Origin: Aquilaria yunnanensis
Lineage: Eukaryota > Streptophyta > Magnoliopsida > Malvales > Thymelaeaceae
NCBI GenBank assembly: GCA_039654915.1
Contig: CM077599.1
Location: 9,612,501 to 9,676,500 of the forward strand
Direction of reading: 5' to 3'
Length of the DNA stretch: 64,000 nucleotides
This document shows, one piece after another, positions 19,001-31,853 of this stretch; within the stretch, counting starts at the first letter, position 1, and the number at the start of each line of letters is the position of its first letter. The translations under genes were made by a program, and so were the position numbers. The notes beneath the pieces were generated by a model. That model searched no databases. It saw nothing but the letters and a program-made list of their open reading frames with translations, and was not told where the DNA came from.

Positions 19001-21302
19001 GCGGATGAACACCAACTGCAGGAACTGAACATCACCCTAAAAAAAATCACCTGTAGGAATTTATAATCACGGGATCGTCTCTCTCGATCCCTTAACTAGA
19101 CTTTTTATCTCTACCCACAAAACTAGTAGTAATTTCCAGAAGCTAAAAGTTCGGCTTACTTTGTTTGAAAACCATCAAAGTTCCAGCCAACCGACTTAAT
19201 TAGCTAAAACTAAAGAGATATTGAGGTTGCACGTGCAAGGCAACGTGCAACTACATTTCCTAAATATTCTCTTTTAAGGACAAATGCTAATTACAAGCGA
19301 TAAAAAAGAACCCCTGCGTGGTCTCGGATTAATTATCTATCATTTCTCTAATTAGCCACTTCAAATATATAAATAGTAGTATATATTCTTGTCTTTCGTC
19401 TTCTTTTCTTTGCCTGCCTCCCCTCTTCTCTTGTACCGTCGTCTTAAGCGAAAAACAAAGCTGCACATGGTGATCGACATAAGTGTCAAAATTTAATCGC
19501 ACCGTTTTGGTGGTTCCAAGAATGTTTGGGCCAAGAACTGAGACGTCCTTGTTTTGCTGCATTTATCCCTACTTTATGCACTTAAAATTTGCAGCTTCAT
19601 AATTCCCAGACTCCAGGCGATTATCTTTTACCCGTTAAAGCCAATATGTTATAGACGACCATTTAATTCTATGACTAATTTATTTTAATTTAGAAAAACT
19701 CTAGCAAGAGTTTCGTCGTTGAGCCCCCTCCACTACTTCCATCATTGATCCGGTCCTTTCTGAGATTCAATGTTCCATAAGTGTTGGGTTATTCGCTCAA
19801 ATTCAAAGAACTTGAGGATGTTGGAGTATAACTAATGCTTTTTCTTTTAGTCGAGCACATGCTCCTCAATTTGTCTTGTGTTGATTTTGGGGAGACAGGG
19901 CAATTAATTGAGAAGATTGATTTTGAAGACTAATAATGCTTGTTATTTGTGGAAGTTTGGATTCAAGAATGCGTTGTGTGCGATTTTAATTTTTTTTGTT
20001 CAGAAGCAAGCTTGTGGAGTCTTAATTAAATTATGTGTATGTCTTGTGGGTGGCCAATAAAAAAGACTAACAAATCTATTGGTCAGTGCAAGCACTAGAG
20101 GACATGTTTCTACTTTAGTCTCCATATTTCGTCTAAGTAGATTTTTTTGATGTATATATTTAGACTAATTTAATTCCAATGCAAACACTAGAGGACATGT
20201 TTCTACTTTAGTCTTCATATTTCATCTAAGTAGATTTTTCACATGTATATATTTAGACTAATTTATTGCCGAGCCATGTTAAATATTGTGTGCATGTTTG
20301 ATTGAGTTTGTTATAACTCTGTGCGTGATGAGTGAGTGATAAAGTTTTCCTAACATCTTCAAAATTCTGAGAAATGTAGTTTCATTCTCTCTTTGCATTC
20401 TCATTAGAATGGGCTCATGCGTTGAGCCATACAATGTGAGCTTCATTCAGGCCGAATTATTTGGGCTCAAAGCCTTTGTTGATCCTTTTGAGCTTCAAAT
20501 ATTACCACGTGGGCTGACTTTTCTTATTGGGTTAGGACCTGCCCGGACCTGCTCCAAGCCCAAATAGGAGAAGCTTCTCGCATCAAACTTTCAGGGTCCC
20601 CAAATACGTCCGAAGCCAATCCATCCATACATCTAGTACCCTGGCTTAAGTGATTTAATCCGTTTATTTGGGGTCGCCACTCAAGCCGTTGGGTTCCCAC
20701 TTCCCACCTCGACTCTTGATTGGAGTTCTTCTCTAGCTTTCGTGATAGTTTTACCCAAAACGTGACATTTTTCACTTCCACAATGCCCTAATATGAGTTA
20801 GACTGAGTAAAGGAAATGTGCCTATGGTTAATTTCTAAATTTCCAAGAGAAATCATATTAATTGAAAATTCATAAGAAAAAATAATGGCAAATCTTCAAA
20901 ACACTTCATAATACTTTATGATGAAAGCCAGACACCGCGATCAGATAATAACCTTTATACAAATAGTCAATTAAAACAAAACAAAATTTATAGTTATTGT
21001 TATTATTATTTGTTACTCAAAAGTATCTGCATAAGTTATATGGTTAAGAAATTATATATATATATGTATGTATAGGATGCCTGCTTTTTAGGATATGAAA
21101 CATTACGGAATTAGCGCATGCTACATTTAACGAGATAGTAGCAGAGACGAGACTTGAACCTCGACTTCCATTGAGTATCCCACATATATTAGACACTGAA
21201 TGGAGCTGCCAAGGAATAATTGATGTAATCATTAAACATTAGTATAAGCTAAATAAAATTTACAGATTATGTCGGTAAGCTCTATTGCCATGTCTCTTCC
21301 AC
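16041..21302. other. Intergenic AT-rich DNA, no gene recognised
   Basis: No ORF with a recognisable domain. It contains a poly-A run (about 17463-17480) and short TE-like scraps. One is the minus-strand sequence near 20640-20700, whose reverse complement resembles the gtggcgaccc part of Tat-type LTR ends. A local ~92-bp duplication is listed separately. Confidence 0.5.
20088..20262 (+). repeat. Tandem duplication, ~92 bp x 2
   Basis: caagcactagaggacatgtt followed by tctactttagtc...atttagactaattt occurs at about 20088 and again at about 20180 with few differences. Confidence 0.85.
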
Positions 21303-21715
21303 TAGGGATATCAATGAGCTGGGTTTAGGTCAAATATAACTAATCTCAAATCCTCCACTTAAGTAATTGGGTTTGAGTAGTACTCACCTTACGTACATGT
21401 TTAATTTTTTTAGACTTTCTTTTTATATAGATACATATATTTTTTTTAAAAAAATGTGTATATTCACAATTAATTAACACTCAAAATTATAAGCTAAAGT
21501 AATATAAGATAATTTATGTTAAATTATAATTTTATTTTTTAAATAAAATCAAATTTTGAATATAAATATACTAATTTAAAAGGGTTGCGGATAAAGTCGG
21601 ATAGGATAAGTTAAACCTATACCCTCCACATGGCTTTCAAGGTAGGGTCGGGTTCAGGTTTAGGTAGCCGAATTTAGGGAGGATAAAAGCAGATAGGGTA
21701 TTTTTTGACATCCTT
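21303..21715 (+). mobile_element. Short TIR element, same family as the element at 31854-33080
   Basis: Left end gggatatcaatgagc and right end ...ttttttgacatcctt are imperfect inverted ends. Most of its sequence matches the element at 31854-33080 in inverted orientation (shared gtaattgggtttgagtagta, ttaaacctataccctccaca and atgtttaattttttagac words). No coding capacity. The target duplication is not clear. Confidence 0.6.
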
Positions 21716-23803
21716 ACCTCCCACGTGCATTAAAGTAGAAGGCAAATGGATTTCTTCATATTTATTTGGTTTTCGGATCATGTTTGGTCAAACGTCACAA
21801 GATTCGCAAACCAGAAATTTAAAAAGTTCACACTTTGATTATTTTTTCATCATTATTTCTTTTCCACAAAATTATTTCACCATCGGCGATAGATGTATTA
21901 TCTAGTTTATTCGATGTTTTTACTAATAGATCTTGGTGTCCTATTTTCGAAATTGATAGTTACAAGAAGATCAAGTAGGGTGAAAAAGCGACTGAGACTT
22001 GGATAATGAAATGTTTACAAATAATATATCAGGGTGATCGTATGTTAGTTTTTTTTTTTTTTTTGTCTTTTATTTGGTTGTTTTGATTTACTTATTAGTT
22101 ATTTATCTAAGATTCTTTTGGTTTATCTAGAAGGTTTTTGTTCAATCGAATTTTTTTCTTCATTTGGTGTCATAGGGATACGTAATTTTTTATTGGCTGG
22201 CTTATATATCCCTATTTTTCTTTAATATTCTATGTCGTTGATTTATAAAATACCATTTGGCTCACTAGTAATTGAAATGAAAAATTATTTTATAAAAAAA
22301 GTACCACCACTTATTTTTAGCAATATCTATGATTTATGTGTTCCATATGCGGGTACATTTATATGCTTTTTAAAATGTGTCATTTTTATGACACCTTTTG
22401 TGCTTCCTCATGCCATCTTTCCAATAGAAAAGGTGTATAATTGTATTCATTTTTACTTATAGTATATGTCTAATAATCACTTAAATAATAATTTTTTAGA
22501 AAGTAATTAAGTTTAATGAACTTTTCCCAACCTAAAAAAAATTATAAAAATACTTAATTTTTTTTCAAAAATGTTTTATAAGCAATTTTCAGACTTTTTA
22601 AAGTCTAAAGTTTTAATTGGCGCAAATTTGATAAAAACATTCACTATATATTAAATAAATATTTTTAACGATTTTTTTAAGGAAATCCTAAATGAAGTTG
22701 GCCAAAAAAACTTTTATAGGAAAAATGGTGTCACTTTTAAAATTTGAAAGAATATAAATATGATGGAATATGGAATGCGTTGATTATAGATGTTTAAAAT
22801 TAACAACCGCGTGTTCAGGTTGCATGGCATTGCTCCAAAATTTCTAATTATGCACTCTTCTAGTAATTAATAGTATGCCGATGTTTTTTTTATAAAAAAA
22901 ACACACACACAATTTGATTAAATAAACAGAAATATATGGAAGCCAAGGTTGAGTGGTTCGGGCTTCTTGATGTGATGTTCAGTTGGAAGAAAAGAATCGC
23001 TTTTAGCACAAGAAAACTGTAATTAATTTCGCGTCTTAATTCGTTAACCTCTCACCGACGCTGGCATTATACCTTTTTCTGGTATTTAAACCTAATTCGA
23101 TCCTATTAATCCAACTTTTATGTTTAATTAACTAGCTCCAAACTGGTTAGTTAGCTTGTATTTTGTCATAACAACTTCCATGGCCCTTTCAGTTAGATAT
23201 TAAACAGGCGCCTAAAGTTTAAACATTGTCCCTTTGAGGGATGTACTTGGTCCTTAAAACGGTTACCTTACAAGTATTACTATATATATATGCTTTAGCA
23301 TTCAATTTTTGCCTTAAGAGATATGCTTTCCAACTTCAAGTAATAAATAAAATGGTTGGCTATTTCTTGTTATACCATATTGGGAAAGTAGCTTATGGTG
23401 ATTTTCTTTCTTTCTCCGCCAGAACATAAATAAAAAATTGGTTTTGTAATAATCACAATCCAACTATAATATAATTTTATGTGAAATTATCAATGAATTA
23501 ACAAATTCCTTGTTGTCCCAAACTGGCCTCATACTCGCAGCAGCAGAGAGGATACATGCCTAACGCAAAAATATATATATATCTTATATACTGGAAAAAA
23601 AGGGAAAGTGTTTAAATTTAAAATGGAAGCGTGATGAGATGTTGTTGGAGAGACGGATGTACAGAAAACCCAAAGGTTGTTGGGTGGGAGGTAATCGTTA
23701 CACCCCCTCTCTCTCTCTCTCTCTCTCTCTCTCCTCCTCAAATTCCTTTCATTGACAACCCTTCATCACCTCGATCATGAATCATGATCCTTTGTTTGTA
23801 CTC
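21716..23803. other. Intergenic DNA with CT microsatellite
   Basis: AT-rich, no recognised gene. A (CT)n run lies at about 23706-23733. The short ORFs have no family features. Confidence 0.5.
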
Positions 23804-25664
23804 GGATAAATTGCATCCGTGGCCCCAAGTATTTAATTATTATCTTACTTTAGACACTAATCATAAAATATCATATGAAAAGTTCTTAATTTCAATTTTT
23901 TATTTTAAACTTTCGGTGGATGAAAAATGTTAAAATTAGTGGAATTGGCCACATGGCATGCCAAGTTGGGTCGATTTGCTACGGTGGCATAAAAAAGGGA
24001 AGAAAACTAATAAAAAAAGGAAGAAAATATAAAAAATAAAAGGCGTAAACCCACATTTGGCCCCCGAACTTTGTTCACCAGGACACTTAACCCCTTCAAC
24101 TATAACTCGGGATAACTCAGCCCCCAAACTTTACTGACTGGCACACTTAGCCCCCTCAGATCGCCACGTGCTGTCACGTGCGTTGACATTCTGACGAAAA
24201 TGTGAGTTATCATTTTAGAGGGACTTAAATGACAAAAATGTTGAAGCTTGCGGCTGAATGTGGCATTTTCCACATAAGTCTTTGTTCACTGGTGTTAGAT
24301 TCGCGAACGTCCAAATTGGCGGGGATTTTACCTTATTTCTTCCTTTTGAATCAAGTCATAAACTTCAATCCGCTAAATTGGAAACAAGAAAATTAGAAAC
24401 GGGATGCCAGATACCCTACCGAGGAATCATATCCTCCGCTGGTTGACCCGGCATGGCCGCAGCTGGAGCCCGACGACTTGAGCCTAGCGTGGACGGCCAA
24501 GTCAGGGCATGGCAACGGCTTGGGCACGGCAGAGGAGGACCACTGGACCAGTGATCGGAGGCGTCTGGGTAGCGGGACATGCGGGCGCATTCGGGGGAGG
24601 CGGGGGAGGAAGAAGGCGTGTCTTAGGGGAAGCGTAAGCCGAGCTCGTCTTAGAGACTTGAACAAAGACTCATGTGGAAAATGCCACATTCAGCCGCAAG
24701 CTTCAACGTTTTTGTCATTTAAGTCCCTCTAAAATGATAACTCACATTTTCGTCAGAACGTCAACGCACGTGACAGCACGTGGCGATCTGAGGGGGCTAA
24801 GTGTGCCAGTCAGTAAAGTTTGGGGGCTGAGTTATCCCGAGTTATAGTTGAAGGGGTTAAGTGTCCTGGTGAAGAAAGTTCGGGGGCCAAATGTGGGTTT
24901 ACGCCAAAATAAAAAGGTAGAGGAGGCGACATCGATGGTACGATTATGCCACTGAAATCGACTATCCTAGCCCGAGATCGACCTACCTAGCCCGTAATCG
25001 AGGTTAAATCGAAGGTGAAGGAGGCAAGATCAAAGCCCCTCTAGTCCGTCGTCCCAGCACATCAAAGCCAACAGGTGTGAATGTCTGCCAATCCCTTCCA
25101 TCTCCATTTGAACGACGATGGTAACCTCCGCAGTCAAACGAGCATTTCATCTCTCCTTTGCCGCCCTCGATACCCACCTCTGTCCGCCACCTTCATCTGT
25201 TCATCTCCCCACTGAATTCTTTGTCCTTACGTCTCTACCATCTTCGTGTCCTTCGATTTCAACCTTCCCGCCTTCGTCCGATTGGCTTTCTCCACCTTCA
25301 ACTTGGCCTCAATTTCCTCTTGATTTTGTGTGAATGGACGGCGAAGGTGTGAACGGATGGCGTCGGAGGGAGGGTGTCGCCTGATTTCTTTCTTTTAAAT
25401 TTTCCTTTTTTTTCATATTTTCTTCTTTTGTTTCTTAGTTTTATTTCTTTTTTTTATTGGTTTTTTTTTTTTATGCCACCATGACAAATCGCCCCAAGGT
25501 GGTGTGTCATGTGACCAACTCTGTCAATTTCAATGTTTTCCATCTTTCAAATATCTAAAATGAAAAAAAAAATTGAGGTTAAGAACTTTCTATTCAAAAT
25601 GTTGAAGTTAAAGTCTAAAATAGGACAATAATAAAATAATAGGGGCCGCAGGTACAATTTATCA
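23804..25664. mobile_element. Non-autonomous Mutator-like element (outer), with a second MULE nested inside
   Basis: Inverted ends: left ggataaattgcatccgtggc, right caatttatca. The inverted similarity continues for roughly 200 bp, including the ccacatggcatgcc and tggcataaaaaa words mirrored near 25465-25540. The 10-bp flank gtttgtactc is present exactly at 23794-23803 and 25665-25674 (MULEs normally make 9-10 bp). The interior has a GC-richer patch (about 24920-25380) that might be captured host sequence, but no identifiable domain. The MULE at 24042-24905 is inserted in it. Confidence 0.8.
24042..24905. mobile_element. Nested MULE with ~250-bp terminal inverted repeats
   Basis: The left TIR (24042 to about 24296, starting ggcgtaaacccacatttggc) is mirrored by about 24653-24905. 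The target duplication aaaataaaa (9 bp) is exact at 24033-24041 and 24906-24914. The central ~355 bp are clearly GC-richer than the surroundings, as in Pack-MULEs that carry gene fragments; I could not identify the source. ORFs on both strands start inside the TIRs with the same MWHFPH peptide and read into the centre. Confidence 0.9.
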
Positions 25665-25694
25665 GTTTGTACTCCCACGTTCTATTTTTCCATT

Positions 25695-26115
25695 GAGAAA
25701 GTTTCAATTACCTCTATGAGGTTTACTTTAACTTACAGTTTGCCTCATTTATTCTTAAAACCTACACTTTTCCCCTTTATTTTTTTATACTTTCCAACAA
25801 TAACTTTTGAAATTATAATTTAAACTATACGATAGTCATCTTCCTGTAATGTCAGTCTCTCCAATATTTTTTTTATAGTTAATAGGCATTTTAAACTATC
25901 ATTTTTTCCTTTCTGTAAATGTATTTTTTCCTCCTGTAAATGATTATCAGTATTTTTTAAAAGTCAATTAGCTACAAAAAATCTTAAAATTACTGGAACA
26001 TGGTTATCAGATAGTTTAATTTAGGGTTTTAAAAGTTATTGTCAGGCACTATAAAGAAAGTAGGGAGTAAAGTGTAGATTAGATCAAACCATAGAGGGAC
26101 TTTTGTAATTTATCA
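25695..26115. mobile_element. Small MULE-like MITE (421 bp)
   Basis: Exact 9-bp target duplication ttttccatt at 25686-25694 and 26116-26124. The ends are imperfectly inverted (aattacctctatgaggttta versus aattacaaaagtccctctat on the reverse complement). No coding capacity. It lies 20-30 bp from the preceding MULE. Confidence 0.75.
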
Positions 26116-26905
26116 TTTTCCATTCAAATGTCACATTTTTATCCCCCTCCTTATTCCAACTATTTTTTTCAAACTGTTTTGATGTATGGCGTCGTATTAA
26201 TTAATTTTGTTTCATCTTTTCACCATTCATCTAGTGTATTTTTTTTTTGCATGAGCAGACTGAGCTGAGTGGAGTTGAGTCCAAACAGATTGGACTCAAA
26301 GTTCGGCTAGATAAGAATTTAAGTGGGCACAAGTATGACGATGAGTGTAGACCCAGAGCTCGGCACAATAGCACTATATATTAGTTATGACTTTTGAGAC
26401 TTTAGGTACTCAAAAGAAATTATAACCTAAACTTAGGGGTAAAAATAATTAATTTTATATGCAATGGTGTTTCTTACAACCAGGGGATAAATGCATTTTA
26501 TTAAACATGAAGGGTCGACTACAATAACTACTTAAAATCGTCAAAGGCTCCATGTGAGGTAAACAAACTCAAACTTGAACACCATAACCTCAAAAGTTAG
26601 CTATCAAACTTTTTTTAGCTCGTGCTTGACAATGCTCAAACAAAGCTTTGATCTCAAATTACATAATTACTCAAGTTGGTAACTTATCTTATGCTGGAAA
26701 ACAGAGTTTCTGCTAATATATTCGGTAAGAATACACCTAATTACAATTACGATGCACTTTTGTATCTTTTTATAGGGATTGAAACCTTTTTGGTGATTAT
26801 ACATGGCCTTATTACCTTGCCACATCATGCAATCTAAACAGAATATTCTGTATTTTTAAACAAAACAATTCCCTTTTTTATTTTACGGAAAATGAGTGAT
26901 TTGGG

Positions 26906-28041
26906 GTAAATTACACTTATGGCTCATAACCTTTTATTATTGTCCTATTTTGGACTCTAACCTTAAAACCTTGCATGGGGCATCCCAACCTCAACTTTTT
27001 GTTCCATTTTAGACTTTTGATGGATAGAAAGTGTTTAAATTAACTGAACTAGCCAAGTGGCATGCTAGCTTGGGACAATTGGCCACGTGGCATAATGAAT
27101 CACCAGCTATAGATGCCTTTAATTGGCCACATAAAAAATTTAGGGCTTATGTTATAAAAAATAAAGAAATTAGAACATATATGGGGTTAGCCTAGATCTC
27201 TCCTTCCTTCTCCCTCCCTTGTAGCCTTCAGCCCTCCCTCACTCCTTCTCCCCTCGTTCCCTTGATTCCTCATCTATTAATTTCCCTTCGTCAATATGGC
27301 AAGATTTCATTCGATTGCAACTCTCAATTTCGGCTGATCACAACCCACGACTTCGTCCGATTTCATTCTCCATTTGCCTCTAACGTCCTCGACTTGATTT
27401 CACTCACCATTTGATTCCCCTATTAATTGTGCTCACCTCCTCAACCGATTAACCTTCTCTTCCCAACCTTTGATTCGAATCAGACTAGCGATTCAAATCC
27501 CAACTACGTCATCGCATCCATTGTTGTCTTTGTTGTTTCCTCACCGTTGTTGCATTCATCATTGTCATTTCCTCGAATTTCAGGTGGGTTTAGGTTTGGC
27601 GGAGGGAGACTGAGGATGATGGTAGCTCAGGACAGGCGGATTCAATGGCGGGCGATGGAGTGGTGAAACAAGGATGGCGGGCAAGGACCGTCGGTGATGC
27701 TGGGGTTGGTAGCTGGAATGGCGTCAGGTAAGAAGAGCGGTAGTCCAAGGGTGGCGGCGGCAATTATGGAAAAGTTAGGGTTTTGAGGAATGGAAACGAA
27801 AATTAAGGACATAAGCTGCTATTTACTTACTTTTTTTTTTCTTCCTTTTCCACATTAATGACACTGTGGCAATTTACCAACGCTGATATGTCACGTGGCC
27901 AATTTTAACACTTTTCGTCTGCCAAATGTTTAAAATTAAATAAAAAAAATTGAGATTAATGACATCCTATGTGATGTTTTGAGGTTAGGATCCGAAATAG
28001 AACAATAATAATATGTTATGAGCCAGGGTACAATTTGCTCA
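26906..28041. mobile_element. Non-autonomous MULE (1.1 kb)
   Basis: Exact 9-bp target duplication tgatttggg at 26897-26905 and 28042-28050. The TIRs share tggctcataac...ttattattgt and run roughly 170 bp, including the ggccacgtggc words. The centre (about 27180-27790) is C/T-rich, then G-rich, and may be captured 5' gene sequence. The 79-codon ORF there shows no domain. Confidence 0.8.
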
Positions 28042-28062
28042 TGATTTGGGAGATTTAACTTA

Positions 28063-29111
28063 GGGAAAATTACCAAACCTCCTTCTGAGGTTTGGGATAA
28101 CCTACAGTTGTTTCCCTCATTTTTCAAAAACCTACAATTACCCCTGTTAACTTAACTCCGTTATTCACTGTTAGTACAAAAAAGGGAAAATAACTAACTT
28201 TGTCCACCTACTCTTCTTACTAAAAAGTTTACCTATAACCATTAAAATCCGTTCAAATTAGACCCTAAACCCTAAAAACCTCCAGACCCATCCTCTTTCC
28301 CCCTCCCCGCCGCCCTCCTCCGTCTCCCTCCTCCTCCCCGTGGTCCTTCTCCCTCCTCCCTCTTCTCCGTCTCCTCCCTCGTCCTCCCTCCTTTCCACCT
28401 CCTCCCTCTCCTCTCTGCCTCCTTCTCCCTCTTTCGCTCCGCACCGCTAGACGCGCTCCTTCTCCAACGCCGATTCTCCTCAACACCGATTCGAACGGAT
28501 GGAAATCGGATGGTGAAAACGGCTAGCGATGGCGCAAACGACATTCGAACAAGCCGCTGATTTCAACCAAGCCGCTGATTTAGAAACAATAGGAAAACAT
28601 GATTTCGAACTCGCCACCAATTTTGAACGAACCGGAAAACACTGGAGGAGCGGGGCCCACTCGAGGAGGAACTTGAGGGCGTAGTCATCGTTCACGATCT
28701 CCGATAGCCTGAGAATCGCGAACAGCTTGGGCATCTTTGATGGAGGAGCAGCGACACCCAAGGAGAACAAAAGGTGGTTTGGCGGCGTGAGGGAAGGAGA
28801 AGGGAAACAACTGGAGTGTAACCGGAGGGAAGGCGGGGTCGGCAGTGAAGCTCCGTCAATGGCCGGTGGCATCGAAAATGAAGAAGATAGAGGCTTGGGG
28901 AGGAGAAGCATAAGAAAAAGCTTAAGGTTTATGTTTGATCTTTTAGAAAGTAAGGGGGGCAAAGTATAACAGTTTCTCTTTTATTTAATAGTAACAGGTT
29001 TTAACAGTGTTAATGTTGCAGAGGAGTGTGTGCAGCAGTGCAGGTGTTTGAAACAGGGATGATAAAACTGTAGGTTTCAGAAAACCTCAGGGGTTTGTTG
29101 ATAATTTTTCC
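28063..29111. mobile_element. Non-autonomous MULE (1.05 kb), adjacent to the previous one
   Basis: TIRs start gggaaaattaccaaacctcc; the reverse complement of the right end reads ggaaaaattatcaacaaacc. They share aaacctacagtt inside. The target duplication is tttaactta / tttaaatta (8 of 9 match) at 28054-28062 and 29112-29120. It starts 12 bp after the previous element's duplication. The GC-rich interior gives a minus-strand ORF of 160 codons (28480-28962) that I do not recognise; it may be a gene fragment. Confidence 0.75.
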
Positions 29112-29120
29112 TTTAAATTA

Positions 29121-31853
29121 AGATATGAACTTAAGCCGCCGGAAAAATGATTAATTTGAACCGAGTAATGACTATAAAGTGATTTATTTTTAATTTCCGC
29201 CAATAATCAAGGAACACACCAACTACAAATTAATGTAAAAACAATCGTTTACTGCAATACTTTTTTTGTAAAAAAATAACAAGAAAAAACTATATTACTG
29301 ATGAGTTGAACATGTTTAGATCAATAACCCGCTTTATGATATTCACGGAATGACAAATAAAAGTTGTCGGCAAGAAAATTAAAGTCGGAAGCCGCAGTAG
29401 CGGGCCGTCCGGGGAGACTCTGGGAAGGTCTCCAAAGACTCCTTTAATAATCCGTAAAAAAAAAAAACTCTTTTAAGAAATTTATGATAAAAGGCTCATA
29501 CATTTTAACTTCAGTGGGAAAAAACTCGTATTTAGGGTTTGAAATGCAGGATAATGGGGGAACAAATTTGTAGAAAGTGCTGAAAAAATGAATTATGGAG
29601 TTACTCTATTGCAGAATGCTCTAAATGAAATAATGAATTAAGACACTTAACAAAATTGTTACATTATTTTTTTGTTTTGTTTAAGATTAATTAAATATTG
29701 CAATGAGTGGTCGAAAATTACGTAATAAGAACGTAAACTTAAAAGTGAGTTTAAATTATGTGTATATGCGTAAGTTTTAAAGAGATTTTAAAGCATTATA
29801 TTTATAGCCGGGTTATATTGGAATTTGCTGACTTTATAAAAGATGGCACCATTTTGGCAACTAGTTTGGTAAGAGATGACACTTCATCTGCAAGAAGAGG
29901 TACATTCCACCCAGTGACATGTTTCTCTCGTTTGGGATCCACTTCGCCAATGGTCATACGCTACCCTGCCCACTATATATCAGATATGACGTTTCACATT
30001 CATAAAAAATCAAACAAATCAACCTCCAACTTATTCTTTCTTTTTCTTTATTTTGGTTTGTATTGTTTGACATAGATTATTATATAGCAATTTTCACATG
30101 ATATAAATAATATATATATTGTAAAAAAAAATTTAACACACGACACATGATATATCACAATAAATTAAAAAAACATAAAAAATAGAATGTGAAATACTAT
30201 AAAATACCATAGTATACAATAGTATTTTGCACAAAAGCCAAATAAACCGGAAAATTTTCGGTTTTACTGAACTTGAATGCCACAAGGCCAAAGGTTGTTT
30301 TATCTAGGTTATGGTTATGGTTCACCTTAAATAATAATGGTTGAGTATTTTTGGAAGGGCGAAGCTCCTTACGTAAAAGTTGGTATGGGTTAATTACAGT
30401 TTATTCTTCAAAGTTTAAGATGATATCACACTTTGTCTTTGCTATTTCAAAAATTTATATTTTACTCTTGCCTTTCACTTTACCATCTTAAAAAAACTAT
30501 TTTTATATTTATAAAAAGTAAAAAAATGATAATTTAAAATATCCTTAAACTATAAAAAAATATTTTACATATTGAAATTACTAGGATATAACTACCATAT
30601 ATTTAAAATAAAATTTTAGGAATTACCGTTGGACAATGTTAAAAAAATATAATATAGATTATATATTTCTGAAATAAAATTGACAAAGTGTAATATAGCA
30701 AATTATAATTAACTCATTCCTATTTGAGTTGGGCTGAAGTTACTATGACTTACCAATTGTCCTAAAACTATGCCATTTGTTACACTGGCACTTTTTTTTA
30801 AAATTTTTATACGGAAAAGCATATACAACGAAATGGGAGGAAGAATTTACTTGCTTTTTGAAATCTAGAGGGCGTCAAGTGGCAATTTGACTGGAGAACG
30901 CATAATGCGCATGTAGAGAGTCAAACCCCAGCTATGGACAGAGATACTGAAACACACAACTACTAGGCTGTGGTGTTGCAAACTCAAAGTAACCATTAGA
31001 TAAATGCTATCAGGCAACTAATACTTTATTAGCACAAAAATCATTTCATTGTAAACTCATGACTTTGAAATATTACAAATTTTTTCTTTAAATATTTATT
31101 TGTCACTTTATATCCACGCAAGACTAAGAGGGAGGCAATCGTAAATATTATAATTTAAAGCAACTAATTTACACGATTAATTAATTATTTGATATACTTT
31201 CAACAAATTTTCACATAAGGTGAATTTGATCAAATTTTTAACTAAATGATGCATATAAATAAACTTTATATGTTTATCACAAATTTTATACTCTCTATGT
31301 CTTGAAATTTTTTAAACATTTAACTTGATACAAAATATTAAAAAAGAGAAAAAAATTTATATGTTATTTTTATTTTTTCCATTAATAATTTTTTTACACA
31401 TAGATTAGAAAGGTTGACAAAATGAACATTGAATGATTGTTTAACGTCCTTAGCTTAGATTGATTGCTCATTATAGATTGTATAAAACTCCATGATTTTA
31501 TGGATTAATATACTTTCTCTTTGGGAAAAAAATGATAGTTTAAAAGCTAATATGGTAAAATAATTTACTAAATATAAATACATTGTAAATATTTGGACAA
31601 AAATATAATATTTTGTAATAATTTTGTAACGGAGACAACAATACCTTTTAAATATCAGTTAAGGCAAATTTTTTTAGTAAATAGTAATATAAAAAATCAT
31701 TTGAGTTAAAAGATAAATAGGACCAACCAATCGGAGAGTTTTCAATTGTGGGAGGTAAAGAGGAACCAGTACTTTTGAGAACTGGAGAGGCCAAGTGGGC
31801 CCTAAAAAATTTCAAGGGCCTAGTCAATAGATACTTAAATGTTTAGGGGCTTA
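29121..31853. other. Intergenic AT-rich DNA with a possible MITE at about 30387-30718
   Basis: No gene recognised. At 30387 gggttaattacagttt is mirrored by aaattataattaactc ending near 30715, with inverted similarity for about 50 bp (cactttgtc words). This suggests a 330-bp MITE, but no target duplication could be fixed. Confidence 0.4.

Noticed and set aside
20640..20710. Possible LTR end or primer-site remnant on the minus strand.
   Set aside because: Only a short gtggcgaccc-like match; no polypurine tract, second end or coding remnant was found to support an element.
28265..28544. Arg/Glu/Gly-rich overlapping minus-strand ORFs.
   Set aside because: They arise from a CCT-rich stretch in a MULE and show no domain or conserved structure.
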